A DNA stretch of 64,000 nt, from NCBI RefSeq assembly GCF_900104115.1, contig NZ_FNJM01000001.1:577374-641373 (forward strand), read 5' to 3'. Below, piece after piece: positions 10,570-19,621 of this stretch; within the stretch, counting starts at the first letter, position 1, and every line of letters starts with the position of its first letter. The notes under the pieces were generated by a model that did no database searches, had not been told where the DNA came from, and saw only the letters and a list, made by a program, of their open reading frames with translations. The translations under genes and the position numbers were made by a program. This stretch comes from Clostridium gasigenes. Its GTDB lineage: Bacteria > Bacillota > Clostridia > Clostridiales > Clostridiaceae.

Positions 10570-11718
10570 TTGAATAAGAAAAAAAATCAAAAAATTAATA
10601 TAAAAAGAATAAAAAGAATAAGAAGAATAAAAAAATCAATAATAACTATGGTACTATTGGGAGTTGTCTTAGGATTAATGGCATATATACCAATTAATAT
10701 AAAAAAGAAGGCGCTTATAGCGAGGGATGTAGTAGCAAGCGAAAAATTTAAGGATGACATTAATGTTTTAGGAACGTTTAATAGATTAAGAGAAGATAAT
10801 AAAAGTATTTATGCTTCAGATGAGGTTAGTATAAAAATAAATAGTGAAATAGAAGAAATTTTAGAAGAACTTAAAAATGGAGTTACTGATAAAGTTAAGG
10901 AATTGGTGGACAACCTAAATAGTTTATTAGTAGATGTAAGTGCTGGAAATCATAGTGAATTAGAACAGTTATTTAATAAATTAAATGAAGATAAGATGAC
11001 GGGTTTTACACAGGAAGAGGTCAAAAAAGTTAATACACTAATGGATGAATATAATTTATTAATAAAAGAACAAAAGTATAGTGAAGCAAAGGTAGATTTA
11101 GAAGATATTAATACTTATGTTAAAGAGGTCAAAAAAATAGTAGAAACAAGAATAACTAAAGAAGAATATGATAAAAAATCCACTGAAGACGAAAAAAGTA
11201 GAAAGGCTACATATATTAATGGGATTTTATTAGTTAATAAGAAAAATGGATTACCAGATTCCTTTGGAGATGCTGAAGACCCAAAGGCTAGAGAAGCCTT
11301 TGAAGAAATGAAAAAAGCTGCTGGAAAAGATGGATTATACATTAATGCATTTTCAACATATAGAAGTTTTTGGACACAAAATAGATTATATTGGAACTAT
11401 GTGGCAAGCTTTGGGCAAGAACCAACTGATACATTCTCAGCTAGGGCAGGTTTTAGTGAACACCAAACTGGTTTAGGATTTGATGTTGGGGGGGCAGATA
11501 GATCCCTTTGGGCAAATCAAGAATTTCAATACACAGCTGAAGCTGAATGGTTAAAAAATAACTGTTATAAATACGGATTTATTTTAAGGTACCCAGAAGG
11601 TAAAGAGTGGAAAACTGGATTTGTTTATGAATCATGGCACTTTAGGTATTTAGGGGAAGAACATAGTAAAAATTTTAATAATAATAATTTAACTTTAGAA
11701 GAATATTTAGGAGTGTAG
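10570..11718 (+). CDS. M15 family D-alanyl-D-alanine carboxypeptidase (VanY-like)
   Basis: This membrane-anchored enzyme is expected to trim the terminal D-Ala of peptidoglycan stem peptides outside the cell. A very basic N-terminus precedes one membrane span (ITMVLLGVVLGLMAYIPI). About 170 residues of charged, partly coiled-coil linker follow, then the VanY domain with the zinc motifs SEHQTGLGFDVG and SWHFRYLG. I choose the TTG at 10570 because AAAGGAGAG lies 6 bases before it; the GTG at 10540 has no site. That gives 382 residues. The long linker is more than the family minimum and may hold the enzyme away from the membrane. A G7 run codes for part of DVGGADRS. Confidence 0.88.
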   Translation: MNKKKNQKINIKRIKRIRRIKKSIITMVLLGVVLGLMAYIPINIKKKALIARDVVASEKFKDDINVLGTFNRLREDNKSIYASDEVSIKINSEIEEILEELKNGVTDKVKELVDNLNSLLVDVSAGNHSELEQLFNKLNEDKMTGFTQEEVKKVNTLMDEYNLLIKEQKYSEAKVDLEDINTYVKEVKKIVETRITKEEYDKKSTEDEKSRKATYINGILLVNKKNGLPDSFGDAEDPKAREAFEEMKKAAGKDGLYINAFSTYRSFWTQNRLYWNYVASFGQEPTDTFSARAGFSEHQTGLGFDVGGADRSLWANQEFQYTAEAEWLKNNCYKYGFILRYPEGKEWKTGFVYESWHFRYLGEEHSKNFNNNNLTLEEYLGV

Positions 11719-11740
11719 CCCTAAATGAATATACAAATAT

Positions 11741-11780
11741 AAAAGAGGCAAAGTTTTAAAACTTTGCCTCTTTTATTTTA
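11741..11780. terminator. Bidirectional terminator between vanY-like and decarboxylase genes
   Basis: A 34-base perfect palindrome (arms 11741-11757 and 11758-11774, core GAGGCAAAGT) has A-run and T-run flanks, so it can end transcription from both convergent genes. Confidence 0.85.
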
Positions 11781-11838
11781 GGAATATTCAAAGAAATAAG
11801 TAATATATAATAAATTGACTTGTTATTTTAAAAAATAT
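11781..11838. repeat. Dispersed palindromic repeat, full but degenerate copy
   Basis: The left arm AATATTCAAAGAAATAAGT and the right arm ATTGACTTGTTATTTT are separated by about a dozen bases. The element reaches to the stop codon of the minus-strand decarboxylase. Confidence 0.6.
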
Positions 11839-13305
11839 TTAATTTATTATAACTACTTTTAAATTTGAAACAGTAGGGTCTTCTGTGCCTTGCACGTAGA
11901 GATTAGCACTCTTTAAATCTTCAACATAATCAAGTATATCTTGAGTAACTTCTTCTCCAGGACAAAGTAATGGAATACCTGGTGGGTAAGCAAGCAGAAA
12001 TTCACCTGAAATTTTGCCAAGACTTTCTTTTAGTGGAATAGAAATTTTATCACTATAGAAGGCTTCTCTTGGATTTAAAATTTTCTTTGGAATAGAAGGA
12101 ATATCTAAAAAGTCTTGTATATATTTTTTTGTTCCAAAGTGCTCAGAAGATATTTCTTTAAGCGCCTTTAATAATCTATCCATCCCCTCTTTTGTATCAC
12201 CAAATGAACCAACAGCTAAAGTATTATAGAAATCAGATAATTCCATTTGAATATGATATTTATTTGAAAGTATCATATCAAGTTCAAAACCTGTAATTCC
12301 AAGTTCTCTTGATGAAATTGTAAGTTTTGTTGAATCAAAACTATAAGAACCAGGTGAGCCAAGAACCTCTTCTCCAAAACAATATAATCCAGGGATTTTA
12401 TTTATTTCATCACGAGTATAAACACAAAGTTCAATAGTACTTTGTAAAAGTTCTTTTCCGTGTAATGCTATTTGGCGTCTTGAGCAATCCAAAGAAGCCA
12501 TTAATATATAAGAGGGTGAAGTTGTTTGCATAAGATTAAGTATTTGCTGAACTCTTTTTGGGTCTATGTATTTACTCTTTACATGTAAAAGCGAAGCTTG
12601 AGTTAAAGATCCAATTATTTTATGAGTACTTTGTGCACATATATCAGCTCCAGCCTCTAAAGAAGATAATGGAAGCTTATCTGAGAAAGCTAAATGAGGA
12701 CCATGAGCTTCATCAACTAATAGAGGGATATTGTGACTATGAACTATTTCAGCAATTTTTTTCAAATCTGTTGCAACACCATAATATGTCGGATTAATAA
12801 TTAGAACTGCTTTAGCATCTGGATGTTCTTCTAAAGTTTTTTTTACAGTTTCTGGAGGAACACCATGTGCAATTCCCAATTTTTTATCAAGTTCAGGTTG
12901 CATAAATATAGGGATAGCACCACTTAAAATAATTCCAGCAGTTATAGATTTATGAACATTTCTTGGAACAATAATTTTTTCGCCATCATTAACAGCAGCC
13001 ATTATCATTGCTTGGATTGCACCAGAAGTTCCGTGAATTGAGAAAAATGAAGCATCCGCACCATAAGCATCGGCTGTTAATTCTTGAGCTTTTTTTATTG
13101 GACCAGTAGGATGATGTAAACTATCTACTAATTTAAAAACTGTAACATCTATTTTAAATGGATTTTCGCCAATAAATTTTTTAAACTCTGCATCTATGCC
13201 TACTCCTTTTTTATGACCGGGAACATGAAGTGGCAGTGTATCTCTATCTACATACTCCATTAGTGCACTAAAAAGTGGAGTTTCTTGTTGATTCATTTTA
13301 TACAA
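11839..13305 (-). CDS. PLP-dependent Orn/Lys/Arg decarboxylase family protein
   Basis: This is a fold-type I PLP enzyme of the basic amino acid decarboxylase family (SpeA/YaaO type, about 480-490 residues). The N-terminal PLHVPGHKKG, the central cofactor region (LLVDEAHGPHLAFSD) and the Schiff-base lysine in STHKIIGSLTQ (K229 by the chosen start) are all present, followed by the C-terminal decarboxylase domain with AYPPGIPLLCPGE. It probably makes agmatine, cadaverine or a related amine; substrate cannot be fixed by eye. Start choice: AAGAAGGTG sits 6 bases before a TTG at 13305, whereas the GTG at 13314 overlaps that site and the ATG at 13296 is about 15 bases away. It is transcribed opposite to its neighbours. 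Confidence 0.85.
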   Translation of the reverse strand: MYKMNQQETPLFSALMEYVDRDTLPLHVPGHKKGVGIDAEFKKFIGENPFKIDVTVFKLVDSLHHPTGPIKKAQELTADAYGADASFFSIHGTSGAIQAMIMAAVNDGEKIIVPRNVHKSITAGIILSGAIPIFMQPELDKKLGIAHGVPPETVKKTLEEHPDAKAVLIINPTYYGVATDLKKIAEIVHSHNIPLLVDEAHGPHLAFSDKLPLSSLEAGADICAQSTHKIIGSLTQASLLHVKSKYIDPKRVQQILNLMQTTSPSYILMASLDCSRRQIALHGKELLQSTIELCVYTRDEINKIPGLYCFGEEVLGSPGSYSFDSTKLTISSRELGITGFELDMILSNKYHIQMELSDFYNTLAVGSFGDTKEGMDRLLKALKEISSEHFGTKKYIQDFLDIPSIPKKILNPREAFYSDKISIPLKESLGKISGEFLLAYPPGIPLLCPGEEVTQDILDYVEDLKSANLYVQGTEDPTVSNLKVVIIN

Positions 13306-13519
13306 TATAGACACCTTCTTTCTTTAGTATTTTCTTGAAAATTATTTTTTTTAATACAAACATTACTATTATATTTTATTAGTAGGAACTATGCAATAAA
13401 ATACGTAAAAAGAAAAAATAATATAGAAAGAAATATAAATTAATGTATAAAATATCCTCCTTATGCGAATAATATCAGAAGATACTGTAAAAACATTTTA
13501 ATAATTAGGAGGCTTATCT

Positions 13520-14128
13520 GTGATAAATTTAGAATTTAAAAAAAGAAATAACATTATTTCGAATAGTGCAAAGAAGGTAAGAAGATCTGGTAAAATTCCA
13601 GGGATTTTATATGGAAAGGTAATGAATAACTTTATGTTTGAAGTTGGTGGATTAGAGCTAGGAAAAGAAATTTCAAAGCAAGGAGAACATGGAGTTTTAA
13701 ATTTCAATATAGATGGAGAAGGTCATAAAGCTTTAGTTAAGCATGTTCAAAGAGATCCTGTAAGTCATAAAATAATTCATTTAGACCTTGAAGAACTAGA
13801 AGGTAATCAAACAATTATATCTTCAGTTCCAATTCACTTTGTAGGTGAAGATATGTTAACTAAAAAAGGTGTAGTTATTCAAAAAGAAAAAGATACTGTT
13901 AGAGTTGAATGTTTTGCTGATTCACTTCCGAAATATTTAGAAATTAATATTAACCAAGGAATGGTTGGGTCAGTTTATAAATTTGGAGACTTAGAAGTTG
14001 CATCTGAAATTTCAATTATAGATGATTTAAACTCAGTTATTGCATCTATTAGCTATGAAAGAAAAACAGTTTCAGATGATATGGTAGCTATAGTAGAAGA
14101 AGCTAAAGAAGAAAAAAAAGCAAAATAG
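13520..14128 (+). CDS. ctc: 50S ribosomal protein L25 / general stress protein Ctc
   Basis: This is the two-domain form of L25 (202 residues). The N-terminal 5S rRNA-binding L25 domain (about 5-95, RSGKIPGILYGK) is followed by the C-terminal TL5-type beta domain (about 100-185) and an acidic/lysine tail. In Bacillus this form is the stress protein Ctc. GTG start with AGGAGG 7 bases upstream. It diverges from the decarboxylase across a 205-base A+T-rich gap holding both promoters, which I could not place with confidence. A perfect terminator follows. Confidence 0.93.
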   Translation: MINLEFKKRNNIISNSAKKVRRSGKIPGILYGKVMNNFMFEVGGLELGKEISKQGEHGVLNFNIDGEGHKALVKHVQRDPVSHKIIHLDLEELEGNQTIISSVPIHFVGEDMLTKKGVVIQKEKDTVRVECFADSLPKYLEININQGMVGSVYKFGDLEVASEISIIDDLNSVIASISYERKTVSDDMVAIVEEAKEEKKAK

Positions 14129-14144
14129 AATAAGTTTTGTAGAA

Positions 14145-14190
14145 TTAAGAGTTATAGTGAGGATTTTTATCACTATAACTCTTAATGTTT
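14145..14190 (+). terminator. Terminator after ctc
   Basis: A perfect 16-bp stem (14145-14160 with 14170-14185) with a 9-base loop is followed by TGTTTTA. Confidence 0.8.
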
Positions 14191-14256
14191 TATTTCATAA
14201 TAGTGTGATTTAGTGTATAATATATTATGGTAATTATGTTATTAGGAGGGGAAAAT

Positions 14257-15981
14257 ATGTATAAAGAAAAATATGATAATTGGATAAACTCATCAATAAT
14301 AGATGAAAATATAAAAGAAGAATTAAGAAACATATCAGATGAAAAAGAAATTGAGGATAGGTTCTATAAGGATTTAGACTTTGGTACTGGGGGCCTTAGA
14401 GGGATAATTGGTGCTGGTAGTAACAGAATGAACATATATACAGTATCTAAAGCTACACAAGGGTTTGCTAATTACTTAAATGGAAGGTTTAAAAACCCAT
14501 CAGTATCAATAGCATATGATTCAAGAAATATGTCAATGGAATTTTCAAAATCTGCAGCTTTAACACTTTGTGCAAATGGTATAAAAGTATATCTTTTTGA
14601 AGAATTAAGACCAACTCCAATGCTTTCATTTGCGGTAAGATATTTAGATTGCACAGGGGGTATAGTAGTTACTGCATCACATAATCCAAAGCAATATAAT
14701 GGATATAAAGTTTATGATGAATTTGGTGGACAAGTAACAGATGAAAAAGCTGATATAATTATTAATGAAGTTAATAATATTAAAGATTTTAAGGAAATTA
14801 AGACAATAACTGAAGAAGAAGCTTTAAAGAAAGAATTACTTGTTTACATTGGAGCTGAAGTAGACACCGCATATATTGAACTTGCAAAGGGTTTAACTAT
14901 AAGAACTAATTTAGTTAAAGAAAAGGCAAGTAACTTAAAAGTTATATATACACCTATTCATGGATCAGGAAATATACCAGTAAGAAGAGTTCTAAGTGAA
15001 CTTGGTTACACTGGAGTTAAAGTTGTTTCAAAACAAGAATTACCAGACGGTAATTTTCCAACAGCATCATATCCAAATCCGGAAGATCCAGCAGTATTTA
15101 AGCTTGCATTAGATATGGCTAAAACTGAAAATCCAGATGTTATATTTGCAACTGATCCAGATGCAGATAGAATAGGGGTTGTTGTTAAAGATAGCACTGG
15201 AGAATATAAAGTATTAACAGGAAACCAAACAGGTTTATTATTAACAGAGTATATGTTAGAATCTTTAAAAGAAGAAAATAAACTTCCTGAAAATGGAGTG
15301 TTAATAAAAACAATAGTTACTACTGAAGGTGCAAGAAAAATTGCTGAAGCTTATAATATAGAAATAATTGATGTATTAACTGGATTTAAATATATAGGTG
15401 AAAAAATAAGAGAATTTAAAGAAGCTGGAGATAAAACTTATTTATTTGGGTTTGAAGAAAGCTATGGTTATTTAGCAGGAGACTTTGTCCGCGATAAGGA
15501 TGCGGTTATAGCAGCTATGTTAATTTCAGAAATGACTCTTTATTATAAAGAAAATGGGAAAAGTTTATATGATGCATTAATAGATTTATATGAAAAATAT
15601 GGTTACTTCAAAGAAACTTTAGTTTCAATTGAACTAAAGGGAAAAGAAGGACAAGAAAAAATTGCTAGTTGTATAGAGGCTTTAAGAAATTCAATATTAA
15701 CAGAAGTAGATGGAGCATTAATAGAAACTAAGCTTGATTATAAATTAAGTACAGAAGAAAACATTATAAAAGCTACAAAAACTAAAATTAATCTTCCAAA
15801 ATCAAATGTTTTAAAATTCATTTGTGAAAATGGATCATATTTTGTGGTAAGACCATCTGGAACAGAACCTAAAATGAAGGTTTATTTATCTATAAAAGGA
15901 AGTAGCCTAGAGGGAGCTGAAAAAGATTTAGAAGCTTTTAAAATTAAGGTTATGGAAATAATAGAAGCAAAACTTAATTAA
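14257..15981 (+). CDS. pgcA: Phosphoglucomutase/phosphomannomutase
   Basis: This alpha-D-phosphohexomutase interconverts hexose 1- and 6-phosphates, feeding UDP-glucose and wall or capsule sugars. The family hallmarks are in order: the active-site serine loop TASHNPKQYNGYK, the metal loop DPDADRIG, the sugar-binding GFEESYGY and the phosphate-binding RPSGTEPK near the C-terminus. The ATG at 14257 follows AGGAGGGG and gives 574 residues, like B. subtilis PgcA. An in-frame ATG 30 bases upstream has no ribosome site. Its position ahead of the surface glycan genes fits a sugar-supply role. Confidence 0.94.
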   Translation: MYKEKYDNWINSSIIDENIKEELRNISDEKEIEDRFYKDLDFGTGGLRGIIGAGSNRMNIYTVSKATQGFANYLNGRFKNPSVSIAYDSRNMSMEFSKSAALTLCANGIKVYLFEELRPTPMLSFAVRYLDCTGGIVVTASHNPKQYNGYKVYDEFGGQVTDEKADIIINEVNNIKDFKEIKTITEEEALKKELLVYIGAEVDTAYIELAKGLTIRTNLVKEKASNLKVIYTPIHGSGNIPVRRVLSELGYTGVKVVSKQELPDGNFPTASYPNPEDPAVFKLALDMAKTENPDVIFATDPDADRIGVVVKDSTGEYKVLTGNQTGLLLTEYMLESLKEENKLPENGVLIKTIVTTEGARKIAEAYNIEIIDVLTGFKYIGEKIREFKEAGDKTYLFGFEESYGYLAGDFVRDKDAVIAAMLISEMTLYYKENGKSLYDALIDLYEKYGYFKETLVSIELKGKEGQEKIASCIEALRNSILTEVDGALIETKLDYKLSTEENIIKATKTKINLPKSNVLKFICENGSYFVVRPSGTEPKMKVYLSIKGSSLEGAEKDLEAFKIKVMEIIEAKLN

Positions 15982-16000
15982 TTATTAATGAATTTTCTTA

Positions 16001-16027
16001 AGAACTCAGCAAAGCTGAGTTCTTTTT
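16001..16027 (+). terminator. Terminator after phosphohexomutase gene
   Basis: A perfect 10-bp stem AGAACTCAGC/GCTGAGTTCT with a 3-base loop is followed by TTTT. Confidence 0.9.
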
Positions 16028-16040
16028 GCTTAAATGTAAG

Positions 16041-16069
16041 TAAATATTATTTGAAAGATGACTAATTAT
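16041..16069 (+). repeat. Dispersed repeat, remnant of right arm
   Basis: ATTATTTGAAAGATGACTAATTA resembles, when read in two parts (ATTATTTGAAAG and ATGACTAATTA), the outer end of the right arm at 23900-23918. Only the end is present. Confidence 0.35.
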
Positions 16070-16114
16070 GAGTTATTATAAAAAGATAAAATTAAAACCA
16101 AAGGAGTGTAAAAT

Positions 16115-17203
16115 TTGGATTATAAAACTATTTTCAAAGAAAAAATTTCTAAAATGCTATTTTTGGAAATTAATGAAGAGGGATTTAAGAAAAGTATTCA
16201 AATGCCAGGGAATATAATTTTGAAAAATAAGGATTTATATATACCTATAAGCTCAGAATACATAACTTCTAATATAAATGATGAAATAAAAATAAAGAAT
16301 CTGCCTATTTATTACTTTATAGAAGGAATGTTCTTTGCATTAGGTGCAGATGAAAATCTGAGATTTAATGAAGATTATAAAATGATTTTACCATATATAA
16401 AGGATACTGATGCTTGTATAAAAACTATTATATCAAAAAAAATAAAAGAAGAAAAATTAGAAGATGCATATTTACTTTTAAAAGGATTATATAGATACTC
16501 AAAAGAAACTGAAGTAATGAAAAAACTTTTACTAGTAGGGGAAACTCTAAGAGAAAAAGATAGTGCATTTGAAAGTATATTGTTAGAGGATATTGAGTGT
16601 TGTGAAAAAAATCTAATGAAAATACCAGAGGCAGATTTGTATAAAGCTCTTATATTAAAAGATGGAGAAGATTTTCAAGGGGCTAGAGTAGCTTTAAATG
16701 AGTATATAAATAAAGGCGGAGAGTTAACAGAAGATGTGAAAAGAGTTATGGTAGATATAAATAATATCTCTGATTATGAAAAGGCTCTTGAGTGTTTAAA
16801 GGATGAGCCTGCAAAAGCTATTGGAATGTTATTATCTTTAATAGAAAAATTTGAAGATAATCCATTGATGTATTATTATTTAGCAATTGCGTATAGAAAA
16901 TTAGAAAATTATGAAAAAGCCATTTATTATTTAACAGAAAGTATTCAAAGAGAAAGTGGGATTTTAGAAGTTATAGTAGAACTTGGCGTAAATTATGCTT
17001 GTCTTCAAGATTTTGAGGGTGCAATTAAATACTTTAAAAAAGCCTTTGAAGTTTCAAGAGAAGTTGAAATATGTACTAATATAATTATGTGTTATATTCA
17101 TTTAAATAAATTAGAAGATGCAAAACTTCATTTAGAAATCGCTAAAAATTTAAAACCTGAAGATGAAATTGTATTAGAGCTAGAGCAAATGCTTAAAAAA
17201 TAA
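16115..17203 (+). CDS. Tetratricopeptide repeat protein
   Basis: This 362-residue soluble protein carries at least three C-terminal TPR units from about 230 (MYYYLAIAYRKLENYEKAIY, then the unit LGVNYACLQDFEGAIKYFKK, then IIMCYIHLNKLEDAKLHLE). The N-terminal 220 residues are helical without a domain I recognise. There is no signal peptide. TTG start with AAAGGAG just upstream. TPR proteins scaffold complexes; its partners are unknown. It stands alone between two terminators, ahead of the glycan genes. Confidence 0.8.
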   Translation: MDYKTIFKEKISKMLFLEINEEGFKKSIQMPGNIILKNKDLYIPISSEYITSNINDEIKIKNLPIYYFIEGMFFALGADENLRFNEDYKMILPYIKDTDACIKTIISKKIKEEKLEDAYLLLKGLYRYSKETEVMKKLLLVGETLREKDSAFESILLEDIECCEKNLMKIPEADLYKALILKDGEDFQGARVALNEYINKGGELTEDVKRVMVDINNISDYEKALECLKDEPAKAIGMLLSLIEKFEDNPLMYYYLAIAYRKLENYEKAIYYLTESIQRESGILEVIVELGVNYACLQDFEGAIKYFKKAFEVSREVEICTNIIMCYIHLNKLEDAKLHLEIAKNLKPEDEIVLELEQMLKK

Positions 17204-17265
17204 AAAATAACCTATTTTTCATTATGGAAATGAAAAATAGGTTATTTTTAAAATGTCTAATTATT
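17203..17265 (+). terminator. Terminator built from a dispersed repeat copy
   Basis: A perfect 20-bp stem (17203-17222 with 17230-17249, 7-base loop) begins inside the TPR stop region and ends in TTTTT. The downstream AAAATGTCTAATTA is the outer end of the dispersed repeat, so the terminator seems to be derived from that family. Confidence 0.75.
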
Positions 17266-17347
17266 ATAAGTATAGTTACTTTTAACTAAAATAGAAATAT
17301 GATATTATATTATTGAAGTAGTTTACAATTAGGATAAAGGAGTTAAT

Positions 17348-18076
17348 ATGGGATCAAATGATTTTATTAATATATTAGGTTATAAAATTTATAAGAAGAC
17401 GTTAAAAGAGTGTATGGAAAAGATAAAAACCTTTGAAAAGGTTCATATAATATCAGGAAATCCAGAGGTACTATATACGGGGTTACATAACAAAGTATTA
17501 TTAGAGAATTTCAAATCAGATAAAGCACTTATAATACCAGATGGTGTAGGGATTCAGATATCTGCTAAAATTTTAAAAACACCTGTAGAGGAAAAAATAG
17601 CAGGTATAGAACTTATGAGAGAAATATTAATAGATTGCGAAAACACTGGTAAAGGGATATATTTGCTTGGATCCTCTGAGGAAAACTTAAATGCTTGTAT
17701 TGTAAATTTAGTTAGGGATTATCAAAAGTTAAATATAGTTGGATATAAAAATGGCTTTTTTGATATGGAAAATCCTAAAGAAATTTTAGAAGAAATAACA
17801 ATGAAAAAACCTTATGTAGTATTTGTAGCAATGGGGTGTCCAAGACAAGAAAACTTTATTGTTAAATATATGGATATATTACCTACAAAAGTATTTATGG
17901 GTGTTGGAGGTAGTTTTGATGTTATAGGAGAAAAAGTAAGCAGAGCTCCAAAATGGATGATAAATATAGGTATGGAGTGGTTTTATAGAGTAGCAAAAGA
18001 ACCCTGGAGAATAAAAAGACTTGGAAGTATTCCAAGGTTCTTATATTTGGTTATAAGTAAGAAAAGGGTGAAATAA
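17348..18076 (+). CDS. tagA: WecG/TagA/CpsF family glycosyltransferase
   Basis: This is a member (242 residues) of the family that adds N-acetylmannosamine or related sugars to undecaprenyl-linked GlcNAc in teichoic acid or polysaccharide assembly at the inner face of the membrane. The family features seen are an early substrate-site aspartate in IIPDGVGI, the C-terminal nucleotide-binding segment VFVAMGCPRQENFI and the basic C-terminus that binds membrane. AAAGGAG precedes the ATG. Its stop overlaps the start of murJ by one base, so the two are coupled. The precise sugar is inferred from family only. Confidence 0.88.
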   Translation: MGSNDFINILGYKIYKKTLKECMEKIKTFEKVHIISGNPEVLYTGLHNKVLLENFKSDKALIIPDGVGIQISAKILKTPVEEKIAGIELMREILIDCENTGKGIYLLGSSEENLNACIVNLVRDYQKLNIVGYKNGFFDMENPKEILEEITMKKPYVVFVAMGCPRQENFIVKYMDILPTKVFMGVGGSFDVIGEKVSRAPKWMINIGMEWFYRVAKEPWRIKRLGSIPRFLYLVISKKRVK

Positions 18077-19611
18077 TGAGTAAAAATAAAATATTTAAAG
18101 CCACATTTATAATTATGATAGTAACAGTGTTTACTAGATGTTTAGGGTTAATAAGAGATAGATTAGTAGGATCGACATTTGGAGCAGGGATGGAAAGTGG
18201 GGCATATATTGCAGCAGTTTCTGTATCAGAAGTAGTTTTTACAATAGTAGGACTTGCAATTGCAACTACGTTTATTCCAATACTTAGTGAAATAAAAAGT
18301 AAACAAGGTAAAAATAAAATGTTTGAGTTTTCAAACAATATAATTACTATAATAGCTATAATATGTATTTGTCTATCAGTTTTAGGATTTCTATTTACAA
18401 AGGAAATAGTAGGTTTAATTTTTTATAATCTTAATTTAGAGACAATGGAGCTAACAATATTGCTTACAAAAATAAGTATTGTTAATATATTACTATTATG
18501 TTTAAAAGCTTGTTTTGCATCTGTACTTCAAGTTTGTGAAGATTTTATAATGCCATCTATTTTAGGGTTGTTTTTCAATTTACCAATAATTCTATACCTT
18601 ATATTATTTACTAATGTAGGTGTTATTGGACTAACAATTGCAAATGTAATAGGAAATCTATTAAGTGTTCTTGTACAACTTCCATCTTTGTATAAGCATG
18701 GATTTAAAATAAAACCATTTATAGATTTAAAAGATGAAAGAATAAGAAGAATACTTATACTTATATTACCTGTACTTATAGGGGCAGGAGCAAATTCATT
18801 AAATTTAATAGTAGATAAAAGTATTGCAGCAGTCTTTAATGAAATTGGAGGAATAACCATAATAGATTTTGCGCAAAAATTAGTTGTTTTCACTAATGTA
18901 GCTATAACAACGTCTATAGTCTCTGTAATGTATCCTTTAATGGCAAATAAACTTAATTCAGGTGATAAAAAAGGATTTTTAGAACATTTATCAAAGGGAA
19001 TTGTTGTTATATCATTATTTTTAATACCAATAATGATGGCATTTGTATTTTTAAGAGTAGAAGTTATAAGCTTAATATTTGGTGCTGGTGAATTCGATAC
19101 CCCAGAAACAATATTAATTACGTCAACAGTATTTGCAGCATATGCCTTGCAACTACCTTTTTCCGGCGCAAGAGATATTTTAAACTCGTCATTATTTTCA
19201 ATGCAAAAAACTAAAATAACTGCAATAAATGGAGTTATTGGTGTTTCTATAAATATAATTCTAAGTTTGATATTATCTAAATATATTGGGGTATCTGGTA
19301 TTGCAATAGCCTCTTCAATAGCGGCAGCTGTAACAGCTATACTATTATTTAATTCAACAAGAAAATTAATAGGTGATTTTAATGCGAAAAATATGATTAT
19401 AAAACTTTTAAAGATTGCATTAGCATCAACTATAATGATAAGTACGCTTTATATAATTAATAAAATTATAGTTGTTAATAGTGATTTTATTATTTTAGCA
19501 GTTAACGGAATAATAGGAATAATTATTTTTGCAATAGTGTGCAAATTTATGAAAATAGAAGAGTTTGATGAAGCTACATTAATGATTACAAAGAAACTAA
19601 GAAAAAGGTAG
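18076..19611 (+). CDS. murJ: Lipid II flippase MurJ (MviN family)
   Basis: This polytopic protein (511 residues, about 14 membrane spans) belongs to the MOP superfamily. It opens with ATFIIMIVTVFTRCLGLIRD, matching the conserved first helix of MurJ with its arginine. The family moves lipid II across the membrane; Firmicutes often carry several copies, some dedicated to sporulation or polysaccharide. Being coupled to a TagA-like transferase and followed by glycosyltransferases, it could instead flip a lipid-linked glycan. It overlaps the preceding stop codon. Confidence 0.88.
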   Translation: MSKNKIFKATFIIMIVTVFTRCLGLIRDRLVGSTFGAGMESGAYIAAVSVSEVVFTIVGLAIATTFIPILSEIKSKQGKNKMFEFSNNIITIIAIICICLSVLGFLFTKEIVGLIFYNLNLETMELTILLTKISIVNILLLCLKACFASVLQVCEDFIMPSILGLFFNLPIILYLILFTNVGVIGLTIANVIGNLLSVLVQLPSLYKHGFKIKPFIDLKDERIRRILILILPVLIGAGANSLNLIVDKSIAAVFNEIGGITIIDFAQKLVVFTNVAITTSIVSVMYPLMANKLNSGDKKGFLEHLSKGIVVISLFLIPIMMAFVFLRVEVISLIFGAGEFDTPETILITSTVFAAYALQLPFSGARDILNSSLFSMQKTKITAINGVIGVSINIILSLILSKYIGVSGIAIASSIAAAVTAILLFNSTRKLIGDFNAKNMIIKLLKIALASTIMISTLYIINKIIVVNSDFIILAVNGIIGIIIFAIVCKFMKIEEFDEATLMITKKLRKR

Positions 19612-19621
19612 GAGAAAAAAT

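Noticed and set aside
12558..12797. Plus-strand open frame inside the minus-strand decarboxylase
   Set aside because: Shadow of conserved PLP enzyme codons, no ribosome site and no recognisable family.
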